From Mauremys mutica (taxonomy: Eukaryota; Chordata; Testudines; Geoemydidae), in NCBI RefSeq assembly GCF_020497125.1, contig NC_059075.1:105129222-105193221 (forward strand): a stretch of DNA of 64,000 bases. The letters are read 5' to 3'. Position numbers and translations under genes: made by a program. Positions within the stretch are counted from its first letter, which is position 1. Each line of letters opens with the position of its first letter. Shown here piece after piece: positions 11,857 through 24,112 of this stretch. The notes below the pieces were generated by a model that worked only from the letters and a program-made list of their open reading frames with translations, was not told the origin of the DNA and did not search any database.

Positions 11857-14401
11857 TATGCTAATAATCAAATGAACATGCATTTAAACAAAGGTAACCA
11901 AAAATTGTCTCCACAGTTTCTCCCCTCTTTCTTAATCCAACACAGTCATAATGCTAAACAGTATCACACGCATTAAGACCTTGTTTGGGTGTGCAGAGCT
12001 AACCTGCTGCCAAACCAGCTGATTCTCATTCAATCCAACTCAGGAGTAAAACTCTCTCAAGCAAGAGAGAACTAAAGGGAGGGATAGAGACAAGGCTAAA
12101 TCCTAGAAAAAGACAGCTCAGGAGGAAGCTCATGCTAAGGTTTATGTTATGATTACAGTCTGGCATCAGGACTGTAGATTAAGAATAAGAGCAAACGTAT
12201 GCAGCGGTTCATCTAGGAGGCTTGTGCTGCATGTAGAATGGGTTGAGACTCCTACTCATTTACAAAAATGTAAGATGTTCAAGCATAGATCCTCTATCAT
12301 CATCAAAGAAAAACAGTAGAGTCAGTGTCAAAATTCCCCTCCGTTATAACTATTATAGAAAAACTGGCTGGCAACAATGCAGACATTCTCAACTGTATTT
12401 GCATTGTTGCTTAGTATGTTATAACTGCTACCTTTGACAGACAATAAATTTTATTACCCAATTTAAAATGAAATGTATATTTCAGATCACTGTTCAGGTA
12501 CCTTGTAACTGAATGAATGACAATAAAATAGCTTTGCTGGAGAGCAAATCTGGAATTCATAGATTCATTTTTGGTAGCCTTAACATAAAACTAATTTGCT
12601 AGCACATGTCCAACTGTCTTCCTTTATGTTTCCCATTCATTTTTCCCCTGAACATAAAAAAGAAATTAAGCCAAGAAAGAAGGATTGTATTAAAGCAAGT
12701 AGAAGCATTTTATTCAAAAGAGTTTATAAGCCTCCAGTACATACACAGCACAGCATATCAGATTTTTAGGGTACAAATAAATAGATTGGAGTAGTAGGTC
12801 CAGATTTTTCAAACAACATCAGAGTTATTACAGTTTTAGCCCAGTAATGCCAGAGGAAGATTTCAGACAAGCTCCAGCTCCTTTTTTGGTTACAAAGACT
12901 GAAGAGGAAACATATGCAACCTCAATGAAAGGGAAGAGACCCACCTGAAGCATGTCAACTGTTGCTGGAGAGATAATGGGTGGCAATATAATTCATGATC
13001 CCTGTAGTAATAAAGGTATCTAGAGGAAGCTATCAGTAAGTAAAGGGGAAAAAAATTGAAAAAAGACTAGCGGTGTCTGTTTAAACTCAGCTGCAATACA
13101 CAAAAGGTCCCTCAAGTATGTAGCGTTTCTAAATTTGAAGTCCTTAAATAAAACGACTTTATTATAATTATCCCTGGCATGGCACTCTAAGAATGAACTC
13201 AACATAAATGAATAAAAATCTATTCTCCCACTGGCTCACTGCCAGCCTGGCTGCAAACTTGAGGCCTAGAACAAACAAAAGGTCACCTCTGAATCCACTG
13301 CATTCTCTTAGTCCTAGTGTATTCCTAATGCATATCTCCAGGGCTTTTATGTAAGAAACGTCTTTACATACCATGCACAAAAGCAAATGGAACAGGGCCT
13401 TCATTCATCAGAAGGAAAAGAAAAAAAAAAGACTCTCTTGCAACAATATACACAAACAGTAGAGCTGGATGTTTATTGTGTATTTCTGAACGGCTTTTCA
13501 GTCATAATATACGTAACGAAACCAGATGTACTTGAAGGTTAACAACACCAACGCCACAATTCATTAGTGCAAATATTGCTTTTAATATGCCAAAGCATTA
13601 TGCTGCTGCTTCTCTGCACTCCTCTCCAAACAATGTGCATTTCAGACTTGCTGTGCAAGAGAAAACCAGAAGATTTATGTCATAAGACTTCATGCAGGCT
13701 GATGGATCAATAAATAGCATTCTATTGCTGGGTGTGCACATAGCATTCCCCTTCTCTTTCTGAAACTGCAATTCTTACTGCTACTTTATGTGTTGCTCTG
13801 GCCACCAAAGTAAAATACGAAAAGGCTTGTCAGCGTGATGGCTAATGAATATGCAACCCCAAAATGCTATCCCTATCTGGCTCTTCCAACTTCCTTATTG
13901 CCCCAACAACTACCTGTACATTTTTCTTTTCCAACATTTTTTAAACAGATGTCCCAAATGTAAATACTGTAACTTGATAACTTCACCAGTGTAGAAATGA
14001 AAAAGTGAAATAGAAACTTAACATGGTTTAAAAACTGATTGCCCCCTTATTAAGTGTTTCTATTTTCTCTCACTTTACTTATCAGAAATTCATCCCCCCT
14101 TGGTTTAAAGGTCAGTATCAGCCATATTTGATTTTCAACTCTTGTAGAGCAGAAATGGCATCAAGAATCAAACCATGGTAGGTGCTATAATAAAATAATA
14201 GTAACAGGAATAATCTTTTCTGGAAAAATAAATTTATCTAAAAAAATAATCCACCCCCAGCATGTGATGCCATGATAGAGAAGAGTAACACACACCTGTA
14301 TTCCCTGTGAAAATCCTATCATCCCTTGAGGGACTAGAAGCATAATGTACAATTTCTTGAGAAGTCCACATGAAGATTCCAGGTAACTTTTTCAAAAGCA
14401 T
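11857..14401. other. Intronic stretch, nothing recognised
   Basis: No splice-bounded exon or repeat family identified. Short open frames occur on both strands, none with a domain. Confidence 0.45.
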
Positions 14402-14500
14402 GTAAGTCCAATTTTCAAAAGTGACGTAGGTGCTCAGGACCATAAGTTCCCATAAGATCTAGGCTCCTACTGCCTGCATCACTTTTGAAAATGGGACTTA
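14402..14500. repeat. Short inverted repeat / MITE remnant
   Basis: Arms TAAGTCCAATTTTCAAAAGT (from 14403) and, inverted, ACTTTTGAAAATGGGACTTA (14481-14500) pair with one or two mismatches around a roughly 55-bp centre. Same arm motif as at 5655-5822. Confidence 0.65.
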
Positions 14501-15246
14501 GGTTCCTAAATCATTTGGCACTTCTTAAAAATTATACCCTACCTCTAGAGATTCAAACAATAGCATGAAAGCAAGAGCAGGATAAAGCAGAGATTTCTGA
14601 TTCAGATCAATTCTATGTGCTAGCACTTAAGCCAGCCTATTTAGTCTGAAAATATGGCCTACAGCCACCTTTTTTATATCTCAGATTTGGAGAAAGAGAT
14701 ACCGTCCATGGGACAAATCCCAATATTCAATGTACAATACTAAGCAAAGCTATATTGGAACAACATTCCCCATTGGCTATGACTGATATGATACATAATT
14801 TTCAATGTAGCATAGATCATATTGCCAGCAGTCAATGGGGGTAGCTGCTTTAATGCTAATTAGGTGAATGGACAGTTGATTGTGAAAAGCACTTCTTCCC
14901 CTGAGCAAGCCAAGAAATTCAAGGAACTAAGGCCCAATGCCAATGGAAGTCTTTCTATTTACTTTGTTGGGTGTTGAACTGGGCCCTAAATCATCTTCAC
15001 TGGCTACAGAAAGTCTGGATGAGTAAGACTGTCAACAACCCTGAAGACCACCAACTGGACAGGTTCTGTCAGAAACTTTCCACCCTGCAAAAGACACTGA
15101 TTTTGTGGAGGTGACTGCTCTGACAGCAGGATACATCATTTCAGAGAGCAAGTTTGTCCTGCTGGAAATGTGTTGATCTTCATTTGCACTTCCTTCCCTT
15201 GTACTTCAAGAAGCAGAGCCAAATGTGGTGCTCTCTGAGAAACTTA

Positions 15247-15518
15247 GGGTGTGTCTATGCAGCAAAGAAAAACCTACAGCTGGCCCGTGCTAGCCGACTC
15301 GGGCTCACAGGGATGTTTCACTGTTGTGTAGAGTTCTGGGCTTGGGCTGAAGCCTGAACTCTGGGACTCTCCCACCTTGCAGGGCCCTAGAGCTTGGGCT
15401 CCAGCCCGAGCCCAGAAGTCTACACAGCAATGAAACAGCTCCGCAGCCCAAGCCCTGTGAGCCCGAGTCAGCTGGCACAAGGCAGCCATGAGTTTTTCTT
15501 TGCTTTGTAGAGGTGCCC
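15247..15518. mobile_element. Harbinger-type MITE, 272 bp
   Basis: Long foldback: GGGTGTGTCTATGCAGCAAA at the left and an inverse of GGGCACCTCTACAAAGCAAA at the right. The arms stay related (CGACTCGGGCTCACAGGG type) to near the centre. Flanks are TTA and TAA. A sister copy lies at 59912-60180. No coding capacity; the long open frames on both strands follow from the foldback. Confidence 0.85.
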
Positions 15519-15521
15519 TAA

Positions 15522-16363
15522 GGTTCAAATACAGTCCTCACTGAAATCACTGGAAAGACACCCCACCCCACCATTGACTTCAGTGCCCCCTGGATCAGAC
15601 CCTAAAGCAGGAAGACAACATACTGCCATCAGTGTGTTCATGGCAATGGACAGTTACATTTAGAGCAGGAAAGGTAGTGGCCACTATATTTAAGGCAATA
15701 CAACAGTTTCCATTCTAATTCCCTTTCCAAATTGCTCCCAAGTTTCTGAAAATCAGGTCCTTTAGGGAGTCAAGTTAGGCTCCCAAAAATTGAGACATCC
15801 AAAAATCACTAGTCACTTATTAAAAACTTGGCTTAATATCTTTTTCCAGATTGTTAACATTTCCATACCTGTTCTAAATGTGCTACTCTCTTTTACAGCT
15901 TAATTTTCTTTACTCCAGTGAAAACTGCATCTTTGCTTTTTTATGATTAAATTCTCATTAAAAAAAGCAAGGAAAATCAGTTTTCTATTGCTATTTCTGG
16001 ACTCTATGCTCAAGGCAGCCACAAAAATGACAAAAGAACAACTCTCCTTCTGTGTGCTTTTCTGCAATACTGTAAAAGCTGTTCTTGAAATTACAAAAGC
16101 AAAGGGTGGGGGAGATTAATTCCCCCAGACAAACAAAACCCAACAAAAAAATCAAAATAGGGAAAGAGAGAAAAAGGATAGGCAGGAATTACAGATAACA
16201 AGAATGTTAAAAATATATCTAACAGACAAAAATTCTTCTGCACTAGTGCATACAGGTTTAAATGATAGAATCTGTAGTAAACAGGAAGCCAAAATGCTGC
16301 ATCATGCAATATACAAAAGCAACTTGAAGAAGTTGCATTATACATTACTCTCTTTTTCTCTGT
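15522..16363. other. Intronic stretch with a degenerate repeat
   Basis: At about 15745-15835 a TTTCTGAAAATCAGGTCC segment resembles the old foldback family at 5655 and 14402. The remainder shows nothing recognisable. Confidence 0.4.
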
Positions 16364-17125
16364 CATAAGAACATAAGACCAGCCATACTGGGTCAGACCA
16401 CAGGTCCATCTAGCCCAGTATCATGTCTTCCAACAGTGGCCAATGTCAGGTGCCCCAGAGGGTACAGTTTCTGTGATGCCTAATATATCAATATCCTCAT
16501 TTAATACGAGGCCTTCTAGTTCTCCCATTTTATTATTTAGACTTCTACCCTTAGTATGTAAGCACTTTAAAAACTTGTCACTTTTTAACTGTCTGCCACT
16601 ACATGATGTAATTGAATGGGTCTTTTTTTCATTTGACTGTTTCTCATCAGATCCTACCTGTATTTTATCATCTTCCATCTTCTCCTCCTTACTAGGACAT
16701 AGAGAATCTCCATTAACAGATCCTCCCCTAAGGGATGTCTCTGTCTGAACCATGTGCTCCTCCGCACCTGTCGGCTTTCCCCCAGCCCTCAGTTTCAAAA
16801 CTGCTCTATCACCTTTTTAATTTTAAGTGCCAACAATGGGGTTCCCTTTTGGTTTAGGTGGAGCCCATCCCCCCTTTCCCAAAAGTTTCTCTAGTTCCTA
16901 ATAAATTTAAACCCCTCCTCCCTACACCACCGTCTCATCCATGTATTGAGACCCTGAAATTCTGCCTGTCTAAGTGGCCCCGCGTGTGGAACTGGAAGCA
17001 TTTCAGAGAATGTGACCATGGAGGTCTTGGACTTCAATTTCTTACCTAGCAGCCAAAATTTGGCCTCCAGGACCTCTCTCCTATCCTTCCCTATGTCATT
17101 GGTACCTACACAGTGTCATAATGGT
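16364..17125 (-). pseudogene. Internally deleted CR1 LINE (ORF1 esterase + EN start + 3' tail)
   Basis: Read on the minus strand. First comes an ORF1-type SGNH/esterase segment: VGTNDIG is encoded at 17109-17089 and GDGLHLNQKG at about 16872-16844, the usual block III and block V motifs of CR1 ORF1 esterases. Next, at 16570-16466, is the start of the apurinic endonuclease (LKCLHTKGRSLNNKMGELEG then DIDILGITET). Immediately after ITET the sequence switches to a CR1 3' terminus (GGCCACTGTTGGAAGACATG, GTCTGACCCAGTATGGCTGG, TTCTTATG end). The rest of the endonuclease, all of the reverse transcriptase and part of the 3' UTR are absent. ORF1 carries at least one stop. Confidence 0.82.
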
Positions 17126-18366
17126 TAAATATCTCTTGGGCATCTTAACATTTCTGAAATGAACTTTTCAAGATCACCGGGCAGGATATATTCTTCTGAG
17201 GGTCTTTGCCAATGGAATACATCCTTCTTTACGGTCCACTAGAGTGTGATGATTTTCAGAGCAATACATAGAGTTTATATGTTTATTCAAGCTTTTAATT
17301 AATCACTAATTCATAAATGGTGAAACTCATCTGACAGCTGTGGCCCCAAGTAAGCCCATCTGCCCTTAAAAAAGGGTGGGGGAGGAGCTCCATTGAAGCA
17401 ATTTGACCAGATGCACTTTCCCATTACACAAAGGTATGGACTGCACATAAGTTTGGTGGATTGTCACGCTGTGCATTTCATATTTTGATTTGTTGGTTTT
17501 AAACTGAATGTGAGGGACCCACGTGTCTTGGTAATGGATGCTTTAGAAAACAAATACATGCATGGGAGGGTTTTCCCACTGCCTTGTTAATCTTGCATTA
17601 CCAGGAAGAATAATATACATAGCTGAATACTTGGGTGGCAGGGAGAATTGCAGAACTCCTCAAGAGCTTGCACTTTGTGAACCAACCTTCTACGGGGATT
17701 CATCATTTTCTTATTCCTAACACTAAAACAAAGATTAAAAAATGGTCCTTATGTGCTTCCTTCATGGCAAAGAAATTAATGTGTATGAAATGCAAGCCAC
17801 CATGCAACAAATCAGTGACTGGAGCATAGGATTGAGTGACTTTAGCTGATTTCTCCACAGAATTTAGTGGGAGTTTTGCAATTGACTTTGGTGGGACCAG
17901 GTTCGAGCTTTTAGGGAGTATTTTAAAATAGGGATAAGTTTAGACCAGATGCTATCGAACATCTCTAGTTTCCTGGATTTATGTAAACATACAATGTATT
18001 ATTATGTACATTACTTCCTGGTCTCCCTTTGCGTATTATTGTTTGTATTATGGTGGCAATCACGTAGAGGCTCCACTATATAAGCACCATACAAACCAGA
18101 CATGTAGTTCAAAGGCAGCTTGTATCCAAAATAGCTTACAGTCTAGGTTAATAACAAGACCACAACAGGTGGATGAGAAACCAGTGGGTGGGAGGATGAA
18201 GTAACAATAACACAAATATGTTTCATGGAGACTACCCACACACACAATGAAACTCACCACCTGCCCCGTATCACCTGGCAGCATTGTGTAAGCATCACAG
18301 CAGAAGTTAGTTGTAAGGAGAGAGACAAAGGAGGATTAAACAGTGGCTTTGCAAAGCTTGTGACAC
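17126..18366. other. Intronic stretch, nothing recognised
   Basis: No exon or confident repeat identified in this left flank of the Harbinger element. Confidence 0.45.
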
Positions 18367-19418
18367 ATAGGGTATGTCTACACTATGGAATTACTCCGAT
18401 TTTACAGAATTTGATTTTTGGCAACAGATTGTATAAAGTTGAGTGCATGCGTCCACACTAAGCACATTAATCGGCGGTGTGCGTCCATAGTGCCGAGGCT
18501 AGCGTCGACTTCCGGAGCGTTGCACTGTGTGGGTAGCTATCCCATAGTTCCCGCAGGCTCCCCCACCCATTGGAATTCTCGGTTGAGATCCCAATGCCTG
18601 ATGAGGTAAAAAACATTGTCGCAGGTGGTTCTGGGTACATGTCATCAGGCCCCCCTCTCCCTCCCTCCATCCGTGAAAGCAACGGCAGACAATCGTTTTG
18701 CACCTTTTTTTCCTGGGTTACCTGTGCAGACGCCATACCACGGCAAACATGGAGCCCGCTCAGCTGACCGCCACCGTATGTCTCCTGGGTGCTGGCAGAC
18801 GTGGGACTGCATTGCTACACAGCAGCAGTTCATTGCCTTTTGGCAGCAGACGGTGTATTATGCCTGGTAGCCATCGTCATCATACTCCTGGTGCTCTTTT
18901 AGCCGACCTCGGTGTGGTCGGTCAGGGGCACCTGGGCAGACATGGGAGTGACTCAGCCAGGTCAGTCCCATCTTCTGCCGAGCACCCAGGAGATGACGAT
19001 AGCTAGCACTCGTACTGCACCATCTCCTGGTGAGCACCCAGGAGACAACGATGGCTAGCAGTTGTAATGCAGGGTCTTCTGCCAAGCACCCAGGAGATGA
19101 CGATGGCTAGCAGTCATACTGAACCGTCTGCTGCCAGCCTAAGATATAAAAGATAGATGGAGTGGATCAAAACAAGAAATAGACCAGATTTGTTTTGTAT
19201 TCATTTGCTCCCCCCTCCCTCTGTGAAATCAATGGCCTGCTAAACCCAGGGTTTTGAGTTCAATCCTTGAGGGGGCCATTCTGTGTGACAGTTGTTTGTT
19301 TCTCTCATTGATGCAAAGCCACTCCCTGTAAGCCATGTTGTCAGTCACCCCTCCCCAGAGCAACGGCAGACAATCGTTTCGTGCCTTTTTTCAGTGCAGA
19401 TGCCATACCATGGCAAGC

Positions 19419-20701
19419 ATGGAACCCCCTCATCTCAACGCAGCAGTCATGAACATTGTAAACACCTCGCGCATTATCGTGCAGTTTATGCAGAACCAGA
19501 ACCTGAAAAACCAGACAAGGAGGCGGCAACGGCAGCGCGGTGACAAGAGTGATGAGGACATGGACACAGAATTCTCTCAAAGCGCAGGCCCCGGCACTTT
19601 GGAGATCATGGTCTTAATGGGGCAGATTCTAACCATGGAACGCTGATTCTGAGCCCGGGAAACAAACACAGACTGGTGGGACCGCATAGTGTTGCACGCA
19701 TGGGACGATTCCTAGTGGCTGCGAAACTTTCTCATGCATAAGGGCACTTTCATGTAACTTTGTGACTTGCTTTCCCCTGCCCTGAAGCGCCAGAATACCA
19801 AGATGAGAGCAGCCCTCACAGTTCACAAGCGAGTGGCGATAGCCCTGTGGAAGCTTGCAACGCCAGACAGCTACCGGTCAGTCGGGAATCAATTTGGAGT
19901 GGGCAAATCTACTGTGGGGGCTGCTGTGAAGCAAGTAGCCAAAGCAATCACTGAGCTGCTGCTACCAAAGGCACTCTGGGAAATGTGCAGGTCATAGTAG
20001 ATGGCTTTGCTGCAATGGGATTCCTTAACTGTGGTGGGGCGATAGATGGAACCCATATCCCTACCTTGGCACCAGATCACCAGGGCAGCCAGTACATAAA
20101 TCGCAAGAGGTACTTTTCAATGGTGCTGCAAGCACTGGTAGATCACAAGGGACGTTTCACCAGCATCAACGTGGGATGGCCAGGATGGGTTCATGACGCT
20201 TGCGTCTTCAGGAACACTAGTCTGTTTAAACAGCTGCAGCAAGGGATTTACTTCCCAGACCCGAAAATAACTGTTGGGGATGTTGACATGCCTATAGTTA
20301 TCCTTGGGGACCCAGCCTACCCCTTAATGCCATGGCTCATGAAGCCATACACAGGCAGCCTGGACAGTAGTCAGGAGCTGTTCAACTATAGGCTGAGCAA
20401 GTGCAGAATGATGGTAGAATGTGCATTTGGACGTTTAAAGGGTCGCTGGCGCACTTTACTGACTCGCTCAGACCTCAGCCAAACCAATATTCCCATTGTT
20501 ATTGCTGCTTGCTGTGTGCTCCACAATCTCTGTGAGAGTAAGGGGGAGACATTTATGGTGGGGTCGGAGGTTGAGGCAAATTGCCTGGCCGCTGATTATG
20601 CGCAGCCAGACACCAGGGCGATTAGAAGAGCACATCAGGAAGCACTGTGCATCAGAGAAGCTTTGAAAACCAGTTTTATGACTGGCCAGGCTACGGTGTG
20701 A
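19419..20701 (+). pseudogene. Harbinger (HARBI1-like) DDE transposase, broken
   Basis: The putative start is the ATG at 19419 (MEPPHLNAAVMN); an in-frame ATG lies at 19410. An N-terminal arginine-rich region (RRRQRQRGDKSDEDMDTEFSQ) is followed by four in-frame stops between about 19644 and 19760. Then comes a helix-turn-helix segment (YRSVGNQFGVGKSTVGAA, about 19872-19925), a frameshift near 19970-19985, and an intact 238-residue block to the TGA after 20698. That block holds the catalytic triad contexts GAIDGTHIP (first Asp), [10 protein letters not shown] (second Asp) and [12 protein letters not shown] (Glu), the diagnostic HARBI1/PIF arrangement. It should be a nuclear transposase acting with the Myb-like partner on the element's ends. 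Too broken to be functional as a whole, although the DDE block is uninterrupted. Confidence 0.92.
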
Positions 20702-20939
20702 GAGTTCTGTTTGTGTCTCCTTGCTGAAAACCTGCCCCCTTGATTGACTCATTCCCTGTAAGCCACCCACCCTCCCGCCTTCGATCATAGCTTGCTTGCA
20801 AAGGAAATAAAATCATTATCATTTAAAAACCATGTGTTCTTTATTAACTGATTATAAAAATAGGGAGAGAACTGACAAAGTAGCCCGGCTGGGGTGTGGG
20901 AGGAGGGGAAGAGGGAAGGAAAAGGCCACTTCAAAACTT

Positions 20940-21400
20940 GTTGAATGATAGCCTTCTGTTGCTTGGGCTGTCCACTGGGGTGGAGTCGCAGGGTGCACAG
21001 AGCCTCCCCGCCCCCCCCCCACATTCTTGGGCATCTGGGTGAGGAGGCTATGGAACTTGGGGAGGGTAGTTAAACAGGGTCTGCAGCGGCACTCTGTGAT
21101 CCTGCTGCCATTCCTGAAGCTCCACCAGACACCGGAGCATGTCCGTTGATCCCGCAGTAGCTCTAGCGTTGCATCCTGCCTCCTCTGATCTTCCTGCCGC
21201 CACCTCTCATCTCGTTCGCCCCTCCTGTTCTCATGGTCATTGGTTGCTTTCCTGTACTGTGATACTGTGTCCTTTCACTCAATCAGATGAGCTCTTTCAT
21301 TGCGAGTCGACTGCATATTCTCAGAGAACATTTAATCGCACGTGCGGTTTTTCTCACCGCCTTATCTGAGAGAGCCTTCAGGACGGAAAAGGGAGGCTTG
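20940..21400 (-). pseudogene. Harbinger Myb-like protein, last exon remnant
   Basis: The minus strand shows broken frames with an Arg/Glu-rich region (about 21235-21150), then LVELQ-like and PLQTLFNYPPQVP-type coding and a Pro/Gly-rich tail (about 21034-20940). This resembles the C-terminal coiled-coil and proline tail of turtle Harbinger Myb-like genes as I recall them. A C-run at 21011-21020 and several frameshifts disrupt it. It lies tail-to-tail with the transposase gene. Confidence 0.5.
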
Positions 21401-21689
21401 AAAAATTTGCAGCTGCGGGAGGGAAAAAAGGGAGAGAAGTATTTAAAAAGATACATATTACAGAACAATGGGTATAATCTTTCATGGTGAACAACACTAT
21501 TCACAATACATAGCACATGTGATTTCGGTACAAGGTCACATTTTGCATCTTTTACATTGAGTGCCTGCGGCTTTGGTGTTAGAGATCACAGACGCAGGGC
21601 CGGGCAACAGAATTTGGCTCACAGGCGGCCATGGTAAGCTATAGTCTTTCGGCTTCTGCAACCTTCATAAAAGCAGCGTGTTAACGTGC

Positions 21690-21899
21690 AGCAGCAGAAA
21701 CCAAAGTAACCCCCCCCATCCAATTATCTGGGATGATCGCTTTACCCCTTCCCCTACCATGTGGCTGGTTCTCCCCAGAAACCTTCTGCAAAGGCTGTAC
21801 CTCCAGGAGAGCTTCATGGAGATGTCCCTGGAGGATTTCCGCTCCATCCCCAGACATCTTAACAGACTTTTCCAGTAGCTGTACTGGCCACGAATGCAT
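21690..21899 (-). pseudogene. Harbinger Myb-like protein, second exon remnant
   Basis: A minus frame reading WPVQLLEKSVKMSGDGAEIL and then QGHLHEALLEVQPLQKVSGE sits downstream of the candidate donor in the same gene direction. Amphipathic, coiled-coil-like spacing suggests a partner-binding segment. I infer it is the second exon of the Myb-like gene; exact splice sites are not fixed. Confidence 0.6.
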
Positions 21900-21984
21900 C
21901 CCAAGTCCTCAGGGCAAATTAATCATTAAAAAAAACACTTGCTTTTAAACCATGTATTATATATACAAAAGGTACACTCACCAG

Positions 21985-22510
21985 AGGTCCCTTCTACGGC
22001 TTCATGGTCCGGGATACCGCCTTGGGAGGGTATTTCAGTCACGGTGAGAAAAAGATCCTGGCTGTTGGGGAGAACAGTGTGCTGTGTGCTCTCCTCAAGG
22101 TCGCCCTTGTCCTCCTCCTCCTCCTCATCTTCCCTGTCCGCAAAATCCTCAGGCATGGCTGAGAGTACCCCCTCCTTGGAATCCACGGTCAGAGGTGGGG
22201 TAGTGGTAGCGGACCCCCCTAGAATTGCATGCAGCTCAGTGTAGAAGCAGCATGTCTGTGGCTCTGCCACGGAGCGTCCGTTTGATTCTATGGTTTTCTG
22301 GTACGCTTGTCTCAGCTCCTTAACTTTCACACGGCACTGTATTGAGTCCCTGTTGTGGCTTCTCTCCATCATGCCCTTGGAGACTTTCAAATGTTTTGGC
22401 ATTTCGTCTTTTGGATAGCACAGAATCGTCTCCCCAATCAGATCCAATACCTCCCATATGGGCCATGCTGGAGCTCTTTTTCAATTCTCAGACTGCATGG
22501 TTACCTGTGC
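21985..22510 (-). pseudogene. Harbinger Myb/SANT-like protein, main exon, degraded
   Basis: The minus strand encodes a trihelix/Myb_DNA-bind_4-type domain: SKGMMERSHNRDSIQCRVKVKELRQAYQK and EPQTCCFYTELHAILGG, then an acidic linker (DREDEEEEEDKGDLEE). The frame ends near EAVEGTSGE, where CTCTGGTGAGT looks like a splice donor. The expected start, upstream of 22447, contains a frameshift or stops. In Harbinger elements this protein imports and positions the transposase on the termini. The GT1/SANT tryptophans are not all visible in the open part. Confidence 0.8.
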
Positions 22511-22886
22511 TGATGAGCTCTGCATGGTCACCTGTGCTGATGAGCTTGACTGGCCAAACAGGAAATGAGATTCAAAAGTTCACGGGGCTTTTCCTGTACA
22601 TCTGGCCAGTGCATCTGAGTTGAAAGTGCTGTCCAGAGCGATCACAATGGTGCACTGTGGGATAGCTCCCGGAGGCCAATACCATCGAATTGCATCCACA
22701 CTAACCCTAATTCGAACCAGCGATATCGATTTCAGCACTAATCCCCTCGTCGGGGAGGAGTACAGAAATCAATTTTAAGAGCCCTTTATGTCGAAGTAAG
22801 TGGCTTCGTTGTATGGATGGGTGAAGGGTTAATTTGATTTAATGCTGCTAAATTCGACATAAACATATAGTGTAGACCAGGCCACA

Positions 22887-24112
22887 TGCGAGAAAGTGTG
22901 GAGGTGTTCATGGAGCAAGTGGATTAAAGAGAGGTAAAGATTGGGAACATCAGAGGAGCAAAGGTGCCAGTCTCAACAACGTATCAATATGAACATATTC
23001 AAAGTTCAAAGGCAATACCAAAAAAGTAAAAGAAAATTTTACAGCAGAGAGAAATAGTCAAAGTACAGTCCAGAGATACTTTACTCCATGTTCATACTTT
23101 ATTCAGAGATACTTTATTCCATGTTTAAAGCCACATAGCATCTAATCATTTCTGAAAGCTCAATGTACCAATTCAACACACAACAAAAGCTAGTTTGGAA
23201 CCATTAAGACCTGCCCCACGTCATCCATTTGTAGTACGCAATGCAATATCCCAATGTTACTCTGAATATTTTTCCAATAACCTGTATAACATCATCAGTA
23301 AGAGAGTCCATTTTCAAATGTTAACTCTGCTGTTTTCATTTGAAAACAAAGAAAACAGTAATGATATTTTTATAAATGCTGGTGAGCAAAGAGGTAAATA
23401 ATTTATGTGACCATGTTCCAACTAATTCTTATAAAAAAAAAGGTTTTTCTTGACTTTTGGTTGGTTGGCTGAAGAATTTTCCTGGGGCGGCACACTATAT
23501 GCCCGATTCTAGCTTGCATACGATTTAATGGCACACTTATAAACCTATTTGGCAAAACCTTAACTATAATGGAGCACTAATAAGAGGAAAAGTTAGCAGT
23601 GCTGGACCAGCAAATGTAATGTGGCAAGGCTTGAGGTCATGAAGGTCAGCCAAGTAAAACAGATAATTAATCTGCCCCAAAATAGCCATTTTTGTATCAT
23701 TTTTCATCAATAAAAGAAGGCTTGGATGAGAGTTCTCTGCACAGAATACTGTAAATTGATAGCTTTGTTCCAGTCCACTACAGTTTTCTATCGATTTTCT
23801 CTCATTTAAGACTGTATTGATTTGTTAATCTCTTTTCTGTAACAGTTCTGATGACAAATTGAGTAGGAAAAACTGCATGCTCTTGGGCATTTTCTACCAA
23901 CCTCTTGCCTTAAACCATAATTTCATTTGGATTTGGCACTGGTCCGTGTGCATATCCGTTAAGCCTGGACAGTATTATGGCATCATTTGCTATGTCATAT
24001 AGTGAAACCTCTTTAAGCAAGCTCTCAGGGCTATTGATAAATTTGCTCCTCGGAGGCAGTCTTAGAATGAGGTGAAGCAGAACTTTTACACTTGGGGAAA
24101 CCTTAGGAGGTT
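22887..24112. other. Intronic stretch; small tandem duplication
   Basis: At about 23071-23130 AGAGATACTTTACTCCATGT is repeated as AGAGATACTTTATTCCATGT after about 33 bp. Nothing else recognised. Confidence 0.5.

Larger units (their letters stand above)
18370..22883. mobile_element. PIF/Harbinger DNA transposon, 4.5 kb, near full length
   Basis: Inverted termini GGGTATGTCTACACTAT (18370-18386) and the inverse of GGCCTGGTCTACACTAT (22867-22883). Flanking trinucleotides are ATA (18367-18369) and ACA (22884-22886), compatible with a mutated 3-bp duplication; Harbinger normally targets TWA. Subterminal regions share further inverted sequence around ATTCGA/TCGAAT. It carries the two genes typical of autonomous Harbinger elements: a DDE transposase on + and a Myb/SANT-like DNA-binding protein on -. 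Both are disabled, so this is a fossil of an autonomous copy. Its GTCTACAC terminal core recurs in MITEs of this window. Confidence 0.93.
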
